A stretch of 64,000 nucleotides of DNA, taken from NCBI GenBank assembly GCA_937877625.1, contig CALFJG010000072.1, forward strand, positions 62,001 to 126,000. Reading direction: 5' to 3'. Position numbers and translations under genes: made by a program. Positions within the stretch are counted from its first letter, which is position 1; each line of letters begins with the position of its first letter. The notes under the pieces were generated by a model. That model did not search any database. It saw nothing but the letters and a program-made list of their open reading frames with translations, and had not been told where the DNA came from. Origin of the DNA: an uncultured Prevotellaceae bacterium. Lineage in GTDB: Bacteria; Bacteroidota; Bacteroidia; Bacteroidales; Bacteroidaceae. Below, piece after piece: positions 1-7,237 of the stretch.

Positions 1-1341
1 GTTTCGGTTGAAACTCGTTACGATGGTATTACGCTCCCCTCGTTCTGCGCCCTCGCGAAGCCATTGACCTATACACGGGCCACAAGCATTAGTAAGCACT
101 ATGGCTCCTGCCTGGCGCAGGACGTGCATCGCTCCATCGCGCTCCAACGTGGCACGTGTACGCTCCGAGCCTGGGTTTATATACAACTGCGCTTTAGGCG
201 AAAGACCATGTGCCAGTGCTTCTTTTAATACGCTTGCTACACGCGAAATGTCTTGATACGAAGAATTGGTGCAACTACCTACTAAAGCCGCCTCTACACG
301 TTCGGGTAACCCCTCGCGCTCTACTTTCTCTGCCATCTTACTCACCGGGCAAGCAGCATCGGGCGTGAATGGACCATTGGCATAGGGTTCTATTCCTGAA
401 AGATCTACGTCTATCACGCGGTCGTAGTACATCTCTGGTTGGCGCACCACATCCTCATCGGCATATAGGCCACACATCGAAGCCCAACGTGCCACATCGG
501 TTCGCCCCGTGGCACACAAGTATTCAGCTATTTTTTCGTCAAAAGGAAAAACGGAGGTTGTTGCTCCTACTTCCGCACCCATATTACATATCGTGGCTTT
601 GCCCGTGGCAGGTAGCGAGCGTGTGCCTTCGCCAAAGTATTCTATGATGCAATTGGTAGCGCCTTTTGTAGTGAGCAGACCGCAAAGATGCAGTATCACA
701 TCTTTAGCCGAAGCCCACGGAGTGAGTTGCCCGCTAAGCCGCACGCCGATGATACGCGGCAGTCGCAGTTCCCATTCCATACCCGTCATCACATCTACGG
801 CATCGGCTCCGCCAACACCAATAGCGAGCATACCCAACCCGCCGGCGTTGGGCGTGTGACTATCTGTGCCTACCATCATACCACCAGGAAAAGCATAGTT
901 CTCCAAAACTACCTGATGAATGATACCAGCACCCGGCCCCCAGTAACCTATACCGTAATGTGCCGCAGCGGTGCGTAGAAACTCGTACACCTCGGCGTTC
1001 TCCGCTTTGGCACGGGGAAGGTCGGTCGCCGAGCCTCGTTCGGCACGAATGAGGTGATCAAGGTGTACCGTGGTAGGTACGGCTGTCTCTTTCATTCCCG
1101 TGTTCATAAACTGCAGTAATGCCATTTGTGCCGTAGCATCCTGCATCGCTACACGGTCAGGCCGAAACGTGCCATAGTCCTTGCCGCGACGAGCATCTTT
1201 TAATGCCCCGACATCAGTGGCGTGAGCAAACAATATCTTTTCTGTAAGTGTTAGCGGTTGCCTAAACACCTCGCGTACCTCGCGAATACGCTCGGAAAAG
1301 CGCGTATAGTGTGCCTCAAGCATCTTGCAGTCAAATGTCAT
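1..1341 (-). CDS. acnA: Aconitate hydratase, N-terminal part (cut by window edge)
   Basis: Converts citrate to isocitrate via cis-aconitate in the cytoplasm, using a [4Fe-4S] cluster. The 447 visible codons start at the ATG ending at 1341 and run off the left edge. Readable motifs are typical of the monomeric aconitase family: FPGGMMVGTDSHTPNAGG, with its substrate-side residues; VGSCTNSSY, carrying the first cluster cysteine; TNACGPCIGQW, carrying the two further cluster cysteines; and IVTSFNRN near the edge. The C-terminal swivel domain lies outside the window. It is divergent from porX. In Bacteroides, aconitase is commonly next to isocitrate dehydrogenase and citrate synthase, which may lie further left (inference). 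Confidence 0.95.
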   Translation of the reverse strand, partial: MTFDCKMLEAHYTRFSERIREVREVFRQPLTLTEKILFAHATDVGALKDARRGKDYGTFRPDRVAMQDATAQMALLQFMNTGMKETAVPTTVHLDHLIRAERGSATDLPRAKAENAEVYEFLRTAAAHYGIGYWGPGAGIIHQVVLENYAFPGGMMVGTDSHTPNAGGLGMLAIGVGGADAVDVMTGMEWELRLPRIIGVRLSGQLTPWASAKDVILHLCGLLTTKGATNCIIEYFGEGTRSLPATGKATICNMGAEVGATTSVFPFDEKIAEYLCATGRTDVARWASMCGLYADEDVVRQPEMYYDRVIDVDLSGIEPYANGPFTPDAACPVSKMAEKVEREGLPERVEAALVGSCTNSSYQDISRVASVLKEALAHGLSPKAQLYINPGSERTRATLERDGAMHVLRQAGAIVLTNACGPCIGQWLREGAERGERNTIVTSFNRN

Positions 1342-1540
1342 AGGCGAAAAAGAAAGGTCTCGTTGAAAACATTTTGGGCAAAGTTAGTGTTTTGGCTTAG
1401 CAAGAAGTTAGATAATAGTCCATAATGCTTACTTCGCGGAATGCTTTATCTGTTTTCGCGAAATAGAGTTAGCAAATACAAATCATCGTTTCAACAACAA
1501 GCGATTAGCAAAGAGACCGCAATGGTTAGCGGCTAACGGT

Positions 1541-1570
1541 TTTTGTTTCTTTGTAATTGTGTAACTTTGC
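1541..1570 (+). promoter_or_regulatory. Probable promoter of porX
   Basis: TAACTTTGC at 1562-1570 matches the Bacteroidetes -7 element TAnnTTTG. A TTTG at 1542-1545 could be the -33 element, although the 16-bp spacer is shorter than usual. This leaves a leader of roughly 25 nt before the ATG at 1600. Confidence 0.45.
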
Positions 1571-1599
1571 GGCTGTAATCAATCGCTGCTTTTATTTTT

Positions 1600-3150
1600 A
1601 TGACACCCCGACTTCTTTGGATTGACGATGAAATAGATATGCTCAAGCCTCATGTGATGTTCTTGGAAAAGAAAGGCTATGAGGTAGCGACGTGTAACAA
1701 TGGTTCGGATGCATTGCGCAAATGTACGGCACAGCCGTTCGACCTTATCCTGCTCGACGAGAACATGCCCGGCCTGTCGGGCTTAGAAACGCTTGAAGGC
1801 ATCAAGGAGATACAACCCGACGTACCGGTGGTGATGGTGACGAAAAACGAAGAGGAAGACTTGATGGACCAAGCCATCGGTGCAAAGATTGCCGACTATC
1901 TTATCAAGCCCGTCAATCCCAATCAGATACTTCTTACGCTGAAAAAAAACATCCACCAGCGCGAAATTGTGAGCGAGGCAACACAGTCGGCCTATAGCCG
2001 TGCTTTTGGTGAGTTGCAGATGCAAATAGCCGACAATCCCGACTTTGAGCAGTGGAAAGAACTCTATCGTAGCTTGGTGCGCTGGGAGTTGCAACTAAGC
2101 GAGAGTGCGGTGCAAATGGGCGATATGCTGGCCACACAAAAAGAGGAGGCCAACGCGCAGTTCTTCCGCTTTGTCAAACGCAACTACGAGGACTGGGTGG
2201 CCAATCCGCAAGAGCGTCCGTTGATGTCGCCCGATGTGATGAAGCGACGAGTGTTCCCCTTGTTGCGAGAGGGAAAGCGCGTGATGCTCTTCGTTCTCGA
2301 CAACTTTCGCTATGATCAATGGCGCGCCCTCTCTCCCGAGCTCTCCGATGATTTTTATATTGACGAAGACCTTTACCTTGGTATCCTACCTACCGCTACG
2401 GGTTATGCGCGCAATGCTATCTTTGCCGGGCTGATGCCGGCCGATATTAAGAAAATGTATCCCCATCTTTGGGTAGAGGAGACAGAAGAGGAGGGGAAGA
2501 ACCTTCACGAAGAGGATCTCCTGCGCCTGCAAATGGAGCGTTTTCGCCAAAAAGAGCGTTTCAGTTATCACAAGCTCAACGACAGCCAGGCAGTGGAGCG
2601 TTTGTTGAATGCCATGCCTGCCGAGAGCGACGTACCTTTCACGGTGTTTGTAGTGAACTTTATAGACATCCTCTCCCATGCACGCACCGACTCACGAATG
2701 GTGCGCGAACTGGCGCGCGACGAGGCCGCATACCGCAGTATCACATTGTCGTGGTTTCGCCACACAGCGGTGAAAGAACTTTTTGCAGCACTTGCCAAGA
2801 AAGACGTAGAAATCCTTATCACCACCGACCACGGCAGTATCTACGTGGATACGCCCGTAAAAGTTATTGGCGACCGCGAGGTGAACACCAACCTGCGCTA
2901 CAAACTTGGACGCAACCTCAGTTATCCGCAGCGCGAAGTCTTTGAAATGAAAAAGCCGGAACGCTTCGGGCTGCCCGCACCCAACCTTTCTACTACGTAT
3001 ATCTATACCAGTGGCCGACGCTTTTTTGCTTATCCCAACAATTACAACCACTATGTGCAGTACTATCGCAACACCTTCCAGCACGGTGGTATCTCTATGG
3101 AGGAAATGCTTATTCCGCTGGTTGTGTTACACCCTAAAAGCAGGCGTTGA
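1600..3150 (+). CDS. porX: PorX: response regulator with PglZ phosphodiesterase domain, type IX secretion regulator
   Basis: Two-domain protein of 516 aa. Residues 1-120 form a CheY-like receiver with acidic pair D9-D10, phospho-acceptor D53 in LLDENMPG, the TK at the end of the fourth strand and YLIKP with the conserved lysine. A helical linker leads to a PglZ/alkaline phosphatase-like domain in the C-terminal two thirds (VLDNFRYDQW, FIDILSH, ITTDHGS), the metal-binding phosphodiesterase fold described for PorX. In Porphyromonas and Flavobacterium, PorX works with the histidine kinase PorY and an ECF sigma factor to drive T9SS genes. No porY-like kinase is visible here. A protein with a T9SS-type sorting domain at 44187-46973 supports a working type IX system. 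Confidence 0.95.
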   Translation: MTPRLLWIDDEIDMLKPHVMFLEKKGYEVATCNNGSDALRKCTAQPFDLILLDENMPGLSGLETLEGIKEIQPDVPVVMVTKNEEEDLMDQAIGAKIADYLIKPVNPNQILLTLKKNIHQREIVSEATQSAYSRAFGELQMQIADNPDFEQWKELYRSLVRWELQLSESAVQMGDMLATQKEEANAQFFRFVKRNYEDWVANPQERPLMSPDVMKRRVFPLLREGKRVMLFVLDNFRYDQWRALSPELSDDFYIDEDLYLGILPTATGYARNAIFAGLMPADIKKMYPHLWVEETEEEGKNLHEEDLLRLQMERFRQKERFSYHKLNDSQAVERLLNAMPAESDVPFTVFVVNFIDILSHARTDSRMVRELARDEAAYRSITLSWFRHTAVKELFAALAKKDVEILITTDHGSIYVDTPVKVIGDREVNTNLRYKLGRNLSYPQREVFEMKKPERFGLPAPNLSTTYIYTSGRRFFAYPNNYNHYVQYYRNTFQHGGISMEEMLIPLVVLHPKSRR

Positions 3151-3180
3151 AAAATAAGGTTCGTCTTACATTGAACTATT

Positions 3181-3236
3181 AAAAAAAACACTGCGGCTAC
3201 GCTTGTAGGAGATACGAGCATAGCCGCAGTTTGTTT
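3181..3236 (-). terminator. Rho-independent terminator, probably bidirectional
   Basis: ACTGCGGCTA (3190-3199) pairs perfectly with TAGCCGCAGT (3221-3230), and further pairing continues inside. Reading leftward, the stem is followed by a run of eight or nine T residues (the A run at 3181-3188), a classic terminator for the secreted protein gene at 3251-3775. On the plus strand the T-rich TTGTTT after the stem could also stop porX transcripts. The two genes converge here. Confidence 0.85.
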
Positions 3237-3250
3237 GAAACGGGATGACG

Positions 3251-3775
3251 TTAGAAGTCCGGGCCACCACCGCCGGGGCCGCCACCAGGGAAGCCACCGG
3301 GGAAGCCACCGGGGAAATCGCCAGACTCGCTATCGCTGTTGTTTCCACGTTGGCGCTGTTCGCCACCGCGCGGACGCATACCACCCACCATTACACGATA
3401 TACTTGTTTCTCTGTGAGGCGTGTGCGGAACTTTGCTAAGTATTCGCGCTTGAGAGCCGTTGCTGCGTCGTCCTTTTGCAGACTTTGCTCAATGAGTGCC
3501 GTTACATCGGCATCGGCCATTCCCTCAAGAACTTTGTCATCTACACGCTCTGCACGCTGAGTAGCCATCAATGTGTCGCGATACTCCACATAGAGCGGAA
3601 TGAACCACTCCTTGGTATCGCCTGTGAGTTTCATTTCTTTAGCCATCTGCTCAGCCATACGTTGCATACCTTGACGGGGGTCGCCGTTACGATTTCTGCC
3701 TCCGTTTCCTCGGTTTTGTGCGGCTGCCGTAAGACCTACTAAGGCCACGGCAAGAAGAATAAGGATTTTTCTCAT
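3251..3775 (-). CDS. Small secreted protein, DUF4890/Spy-like, with Gly-Phe-Pro C-terminal repeat
   Basis: 174 aa from MRKILILLAVALVG; an upstream in-frame ATG at 3832 would put non-signal sequence before a clear signal peptide (cleavage near TAAAQ), so the ATG ending at 3775 is chosen. The mature part has a basic Gly/Asn/Arg-rich start, then a helical region (EQMAKEMKLT, EWFIPLYVEYRDTL, LTEKQVYRVMV) resembling periplasmic Spy/CpxP-like LTxxQ proteins and the Bacteroidales DUF4890 group. It ends in a low-complexity tail of FPGG/GGGP units encoded by a 12-bp tandem repeat (about 3285-3330). Function unknown; a periplasmic stress or chaperone role is only an analogy. Confidence 0.7.
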   Translation of the reverse strand: MRKILILLAVALVGLTAAAQNRGNGGRNRNGDPRQGMQRMAEQMAKEMKLTGDTKEWFIPLYVEYRDTLMATQRAERVDDKVLEGMADADVTALIEQSLQKDDAATALKREYLAKFRTRLTEKQVYRVMVGGMRPRGGEQRQRGNNSDSESGDFPGGFPGGFPGGGPGGGGPDF

Positions 3776-3932
3776 AATGTGATAAAAATGTTTGATTTGT
3801 TTTCTCTTTGTCTTTGACGGAAGCAGCTGCAAAAGGTTTAATCCAAGTCTGTCATAAAACCGAAAAAGTGTTTTTGGCCGTAAAACATCTCATACATAAT
3901 GTCTAACGACGGGTCTGGGGTTTTACCACGAC

Positions 3933-3988
3933 ACCCTAAATCCCACAAAGTACACCTAAGGTTTGGTGTACGTTGTGGGATTTAGGGT
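3933..3988 (-). terminator. Long stem-loop downstream of tmRNA
   Basis: A 16-bp perfect stem (3933-3948 with 3973-3988), one A/G mismatch, then seven more pairs (3950-3956 with 3965-3971) around an 8-nt loop. It lies 30 nt beyond the mature tmRNA 3' end. There is no U-run after it, so it may be a processing or protective structure rather than a standard terminator. Confidence 0.5.
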
Positions 3989-4018
3989 AGTCAAGACTCT
4001 TTTTCTTAACTATTTCAT

Positions 4019-4424
4019 TGGTGGAGCTGGAGGGGATTGAACCCTCGTCCAAACGAAGAACGAATGTGCTTTCTACACGCTTAGTCCTGTTTTTGTTTTC
4101 GATCGAGGCCGCGGTCAGGACAACCAAAGACATCGCCTTATCCTCTTTTGAATGTTCGCCCGGGGTGCGAGGCCACCGGGGGCTATTCCCGATTTTGCTG
4201 CACCGCCCACATAGAAATCGCCTCGGAAAAAGGGCTACTTCGGGCGATGTCTCGTCCCCGCTCCTGGAGCGAGGATAAAGGTAAACTTACTATGCTTCAG
4301 TTTACGCAGCGAGAGCGTAAGAGTTTTCGCCAATTAGTTGTCGAAGGCCGAGATTAGAGTGCCCACCTACGGCGCACTGCGTGCTTACAAACCCCTTCTT
4401 TCGCTGTCAAATCCATTCAGCCCC
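4019..4424 (-). ncRNA. ssrA: tmRNA (ssrA), 406 nt
   Basis: Rescues stalled ribosomes by acting as alanyl-tRNA and then as mRNA for a degradation tag. The 5' end GGGGCUG (4424-4418) pairs with CAGCUCC near the 3' end to give a 7-bp acceptor stem, followed by A and an encoded CCA (4021-4019). The T-arm sequence GGGTTCAATCCCC sits just inside the 3' end. The tag frame (4331-4302) reads GENSYALAA then TAA, matching Bacteroidetes tags that end in YALAA. The central part contains GC-rich pairings expected of the pseudoknots. The plus-strand ORF over this region (MVELEGIEPSS...) is only the antisense of the tRNA-like domain. Confidence 0.96.
4302..4331 (-). other. tmRNA tag reading frame, (A)GENSYALAA
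   Basis: Thirty nucleotides within ssrA encoding G-E-N-S-Y-A-L-A-A and a TAA stop. The first alanine is supplied by the charged tmRNA. The hydrophobic C-terminal ALAA is the expected ClpXP-type degron. Confidence 0.9.
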
Positions 4425-4545
4425 GAAGAATACATGGTTCGTACTTGCTCGGCAAAAGTACACCGCCAATGATAGGTTGCAAAAAAATAAGCGGATTTTT
4501 AGATTTCTTTAACCAAAAACAGATACAAATCTATTCTTCCGATAG

Positions 4546-4574
4546 TTTGTTGGAGGCTTTTTCTCTACTTTTGC
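4546..4574 (+). promoter_or_regulatory. Probable promoter of the beta-propeller lipoprotein gene
   Basis: TACTTTTGC (4566-4574) fits TAnnTTTG, with TTTG at 4546-4549 as a possible -33 element. The ATG is about 44 nt downstream. It sits in an AT-rich gap between ssrA and the lipoprotein gene that holds no other gene. Confidence 0.5.
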
Positions 4575-4617
4575 ATCTGTCTTAGCAAACTTGTCAGAAC
4601 TCTAAAAACCTTTCATA

Positions 4618-5700
4618 ATGAAACCTTTTACTAAAATCTTTCTTGCCCCTGCCCTGCTGTTGGCTTTTTTGGCAGCGTGCGACGATGATGAAAGCACAGT
4701 GTTGGAAATCACCGATGAGCCGAGTGTAATTGTAATAAACCAAGGCTTGATGGGTGGCGTTTCTGGTACGCTCGACTTGCTGACCCTCAACGACGGCGTG
4801 TACACCCCCTCGTATAAGAGCTTGGAGGGTACGCCCGAAAACATAGTGGAGTGTGGTGGATACATCTTTGTGCCGCAATATGAGCGCAGCGCAGTGGCTG
4901 TGTTCGACAAAAGCTCGCTGCGTGCCGTAGGTAGCATTGCTGTTCCCACCCCACAGAGCGTATGCACGGACGGCAATCAAGTGTTTGCCGTGGGTGCGGA
5001 TAGTATCTTCCGCATCAATGCCACAAGTTTAGAGGTTGAGCAGAAAGACACCGTAGGACACACGGCTTATGCCTCTGTTTGTGCGAATGGCTCTGTTTAT
5101 GTGGCTATCGGTCGTGGTTTGGGGCAGGAAGAAGGTGGCAACTTCTTGGCAAAGGTAAACCCCGCAACGCTTCAGCGCGAATATATTGTTGTGGGCTTGA
5201 ACCCCTATAATCAGATAGCGACCGACGATGCAGGCAATGTATTTGTTGTTTGCACGGGCAACTACTACGACATTCCCTCCGCTGTCTATAAAGTGTCGTC
5301 CTCAGGCACAGCAACTAATGTTTGTCCTGGTACGTATATAGACGTTTGCGACGGGGTGCTTTACGTAGTGGGGCGCACGAGTACCTTCGACGACGTTTGG
5401 AACGAGAGGAGTTCGTGTACCTACCAAACCTATGCCGCAAGCACTGGCACACTGCTTAGCGACGATTTTCTCTCGTCTGCCTCGGAACGCCCCGTGGCGG
5501 CTACGTTTGTGAAGGTAAACCCCAGCGGCGGCGACATCTATGTGGGCGAGAACGGACTTACCGAGAGCGGCACGGTTAGTTACACCTCGGCAGGGAGCGT
5601 TTATCGCTTTGATGCCGGCGGAGAGGTTATAGCCAAATACGCTGCAGGCGTTAACCCCTACGCAATGCTTTTTGTGAATAGACGGGTTGCCAACCAATAA
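4618..5700 (+). CDS. Surface lipoprotein with YncE/BtuG-like beta-propeller
   Basis: 360 aa. The signal peptide ends in a lipobox, LAFLAAC, with lipid-bearing Cys21. The next residues, DDDES, match the acidic lipoprotein export signal that sends Bacteroidetes lipoproteins to the outer face of the outer membrane. The rest is built of repeated strand-rich blades (GGYIFVPQYERSAVAVFD, DGNQVFAVGADSIFRI, NGSVYVAIGRGLG, AGNVFVVCTG, GDIYVGENG), the pattern of seven-bladed YncE/DUF5074 propellers. Such proteins often bind a ligand at the surface, as BtuG does for cobalamin, but no TonB transporter is adjacent, so the ligand is unknown. Its stop overlaps the region just before the flippase gene, suggesting co-transcription. 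Confidence 0.75.
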   Translation: MKPFTKIFLAPALLLAFLAACDDDESTVLEITDEPSVIVINQGLMGGVSGTLDLLTLNDGVYTPSYKSLEGTPENIVECGGYIFVPQYERSAVAVFDKSSLRAVGSIAVPTPQSVCTDGNQVFAVGADSIFRINATSLEVEQKDTVGHTAYASVCANGSVYVAIGRGLGQEEGGNFLAKVNPATLQREYIVVGLNPYNQIATDDAGNVFVVCTGNYYDIPSAVYKVSSSGTATNVCPGTYIDVCDGVLYVVGRTSTFDDVWNERSSCTYQTYAASTGTLLSDDFLSSASERPVAATFVKVNPSGGDIYVGENGLTESGTVSYTSAGSVYRFDAGGEVIAKYAAGVNPYAMLFVNRRVANQ

Positions 5701-5734
5701 CTTTTTACCCATCAGCGCAAATCTTCGCTTCGCC

Positions 5735-7219
5735 ATGTCTGAGAGCCTTAAGGAGCGTACGGCACGAAACCTCTTCTGGAGCGGGTTTTCAAGCGTAGCA
5801 ACACAACTGCTGAACTTGGTGTTCGGCATTGTGTTGGCCAACTTGCTCACGCCCGAGGACTATGGTATGGTTGGCGTGCTGCTGGTGTTCACCGTAGTGG
5901 CCGGGGCGTTGCAAGAAAGCGGATTTATTGCTGCGATAGCAAACTTAAAACGTGCCACGGCGCGCGACTACAACTCAGTATTTTGGTTCAGCGTGGTGAT
6001 GAGCCTTGCTATCTACGCCGTGTTATTTGCCTGCGCGCCGCTCATTGCCGATTTCTTTGGCAAAGCGGAGTTGTGCCGCTTGGCGCGCTTTGTGTTTTTC
6101 TCAAGCGTCATAGCAGGTTTCGGTACGGCCTTTTCCGCCTATATGTTTCGCGAACTGATGAACCGCGAGAAAGCCGTGCTCGGTGTTGTGTCGCTCCTGT
6201 GCAGCGGCGGGGTGGGCATTGTGTTGGCGGCCTGCGGATATAGTTATTGGAGTTTGGCGTGGCAACAGATTGTTTATGTGGGAGCGTTCTTTGTGGGGCG
6301 ATTCCTTTGTGTGCCTTGGCGTCCGTCGTTGCAGATAGATTTTGGCCCCGTGCGCCAGATGTTTGGCTTTAGCAGCAAACTCTTAGTAACGAATATCGTC
6401 AACGGCCTTTCTAACAACATCCTCTCGCTCGTCTTTGGCAAGATTTTCGCCGGGCAGATGCACCTCGTGGGCTTTTTCACTCAGGCGAATAAATGGAACA
6501 CGATGGCGGCGGGTGTGGTGAGCGACACAGTGAAACCTGTGGCGCAGCCGATACTCTCGTCTATCGGCGAAAGCCTGAGCGGACGCTTACGCGCGTTCCG
6601 CAAGATGCTTCGCTTCACGTCGTTTCTTTGTTTTCCCGTTATGATAGGTCTGAGCAGTGTGAGCGAGGAGTTTCTTCTTGTCACCGTGGGTGCGAAGTGG
6701 CTGGGCAGTGTGCCGCTGTTGCGCTTGCTATGTATCGGCGGGGCGTTCTTGCCGTTGCACGCCCTTTTCCAGCAAATGACGGTGGCTGCAGGAAAAAGCG
6801 GGGTGTATATGCGTATGAACGTGTTGTTGATTGTGTTGCAAGTAGGGGCGGTGTTGTGTGCCGCGTCGTATGGTATGGAAACGATGGTGGCGGTGTATGC
6901 CGCGCTGAACGTGTTGTGGTTTTTTGTGTGGCACGTGGCGGCGTCGCGCTTTGTGGGTTTGCGGCTGACGGATTTGCTGCGCGACACGCTACCTTTTCTT
7001 CTCATCGCTGTGTTCTCCGTGGGTGTGGTATATTTTGCCACAACAGGCATCGCAGCAATGGTGTTGCGCCTTGCCGTGCGGACGGTATTAGCGGCAGGTG
7101 CTTATTTTCTTATTTTGTTTGTGCTTCATGCCACGATTTTGCGCGAGGCATTGGCGTTCATCCGCCCGAAGAAAAAGCCCGGAAAGCACTTCGCAGCACT
7201 TTCCGGGCTTAAGGGGTAA
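5735..7219 (+). CDS. Polysaccharide/O-antigen flippase (Wzx/MATE-like)
   Basis: Integral membrane protein of 494 aa with about 12-14 hydrophobic segments from residue 10 onward. The N-terminus (ERTARNLFWSGFSSVATQLL, NLLTPEDYGMVG) is typical of the polysaccharide transporter family that flips lipid-linked oligosaccharides across the inner membrane. An upstream ATG at 5687 overlaps the preceding gene; the ATG at 5735 gives the normal family start and is preferred. No glycosyltransferase cluster surrounds it, so its glycan is unknown. The last codons double as a terminator hairpin for the convergent carboxyltransferase gene. Confidence 0.85.
   Translation: MSESLKERTARNLFWSGFSSVATQLLNLVFGIVLANLLTPEDYGMVGVLLVFTVVAGALQESGFIAAIANLKRATARDYNSVFWFSVVMSLAIYAVLFACAPLIADFFGKAELCRLARFVFFSSVIAGFGTAFSAYMFRELMNREKAVLGVVSLLCSGGVGIVLAACGYSYWSLAWQQIVYVGAFFVGRFLCVPWRPSLQIDFGPVRQMFGFSSKLLVTNIVNGLSNNILSLVFGKIFAGQMHLVGFFTQANKWNTMAAGVVSDTVKPVAQPILSSIGESLSGRLRAFRKMLRFTSFLCFPVMIGLSSVSEEFLLVTVGAKWLGSVPLLRLLCIGGAFLPLHALFQQMTVAAGKSGVYMRMNVLLIVLQVGAVLCAASYGMETMVAVYAALNVLWFFVWHVAASRFVGLRLTDLLRDTLPFLLIAVFSVGVVYFATTGIAAMVLRLAVRTVLAAGAYFLILFVLHATILREALAFIRPKKKPGKHFAALSGLKG
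7171..7210 (-). terminator. Rho-independent terminator inside the flippase 3' end
   Basis: A perfect 12-bp stem (7175-7186 with 7199-7210; AAGCCCGGAAAG / CTTTCCGGGCTT) followed on the minus strand by TTTTTC (7176-7171). It terminates the carboxyltransferase gene, which stops at 7238, while being translated as the KKKPGKHFAALSGL end of the flippase on the other strand. Confidence 0.88.
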
Positions 7220-7237
7220 GAACACTTCCTTAACGTG

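Noticed and set aside
4018..4278. Plus-strand ORF beginning MVELEGIEPSS
   Set aside because: It is the antisense of the tmRNA tRNA-like domain, a well-known source of false gene calls.
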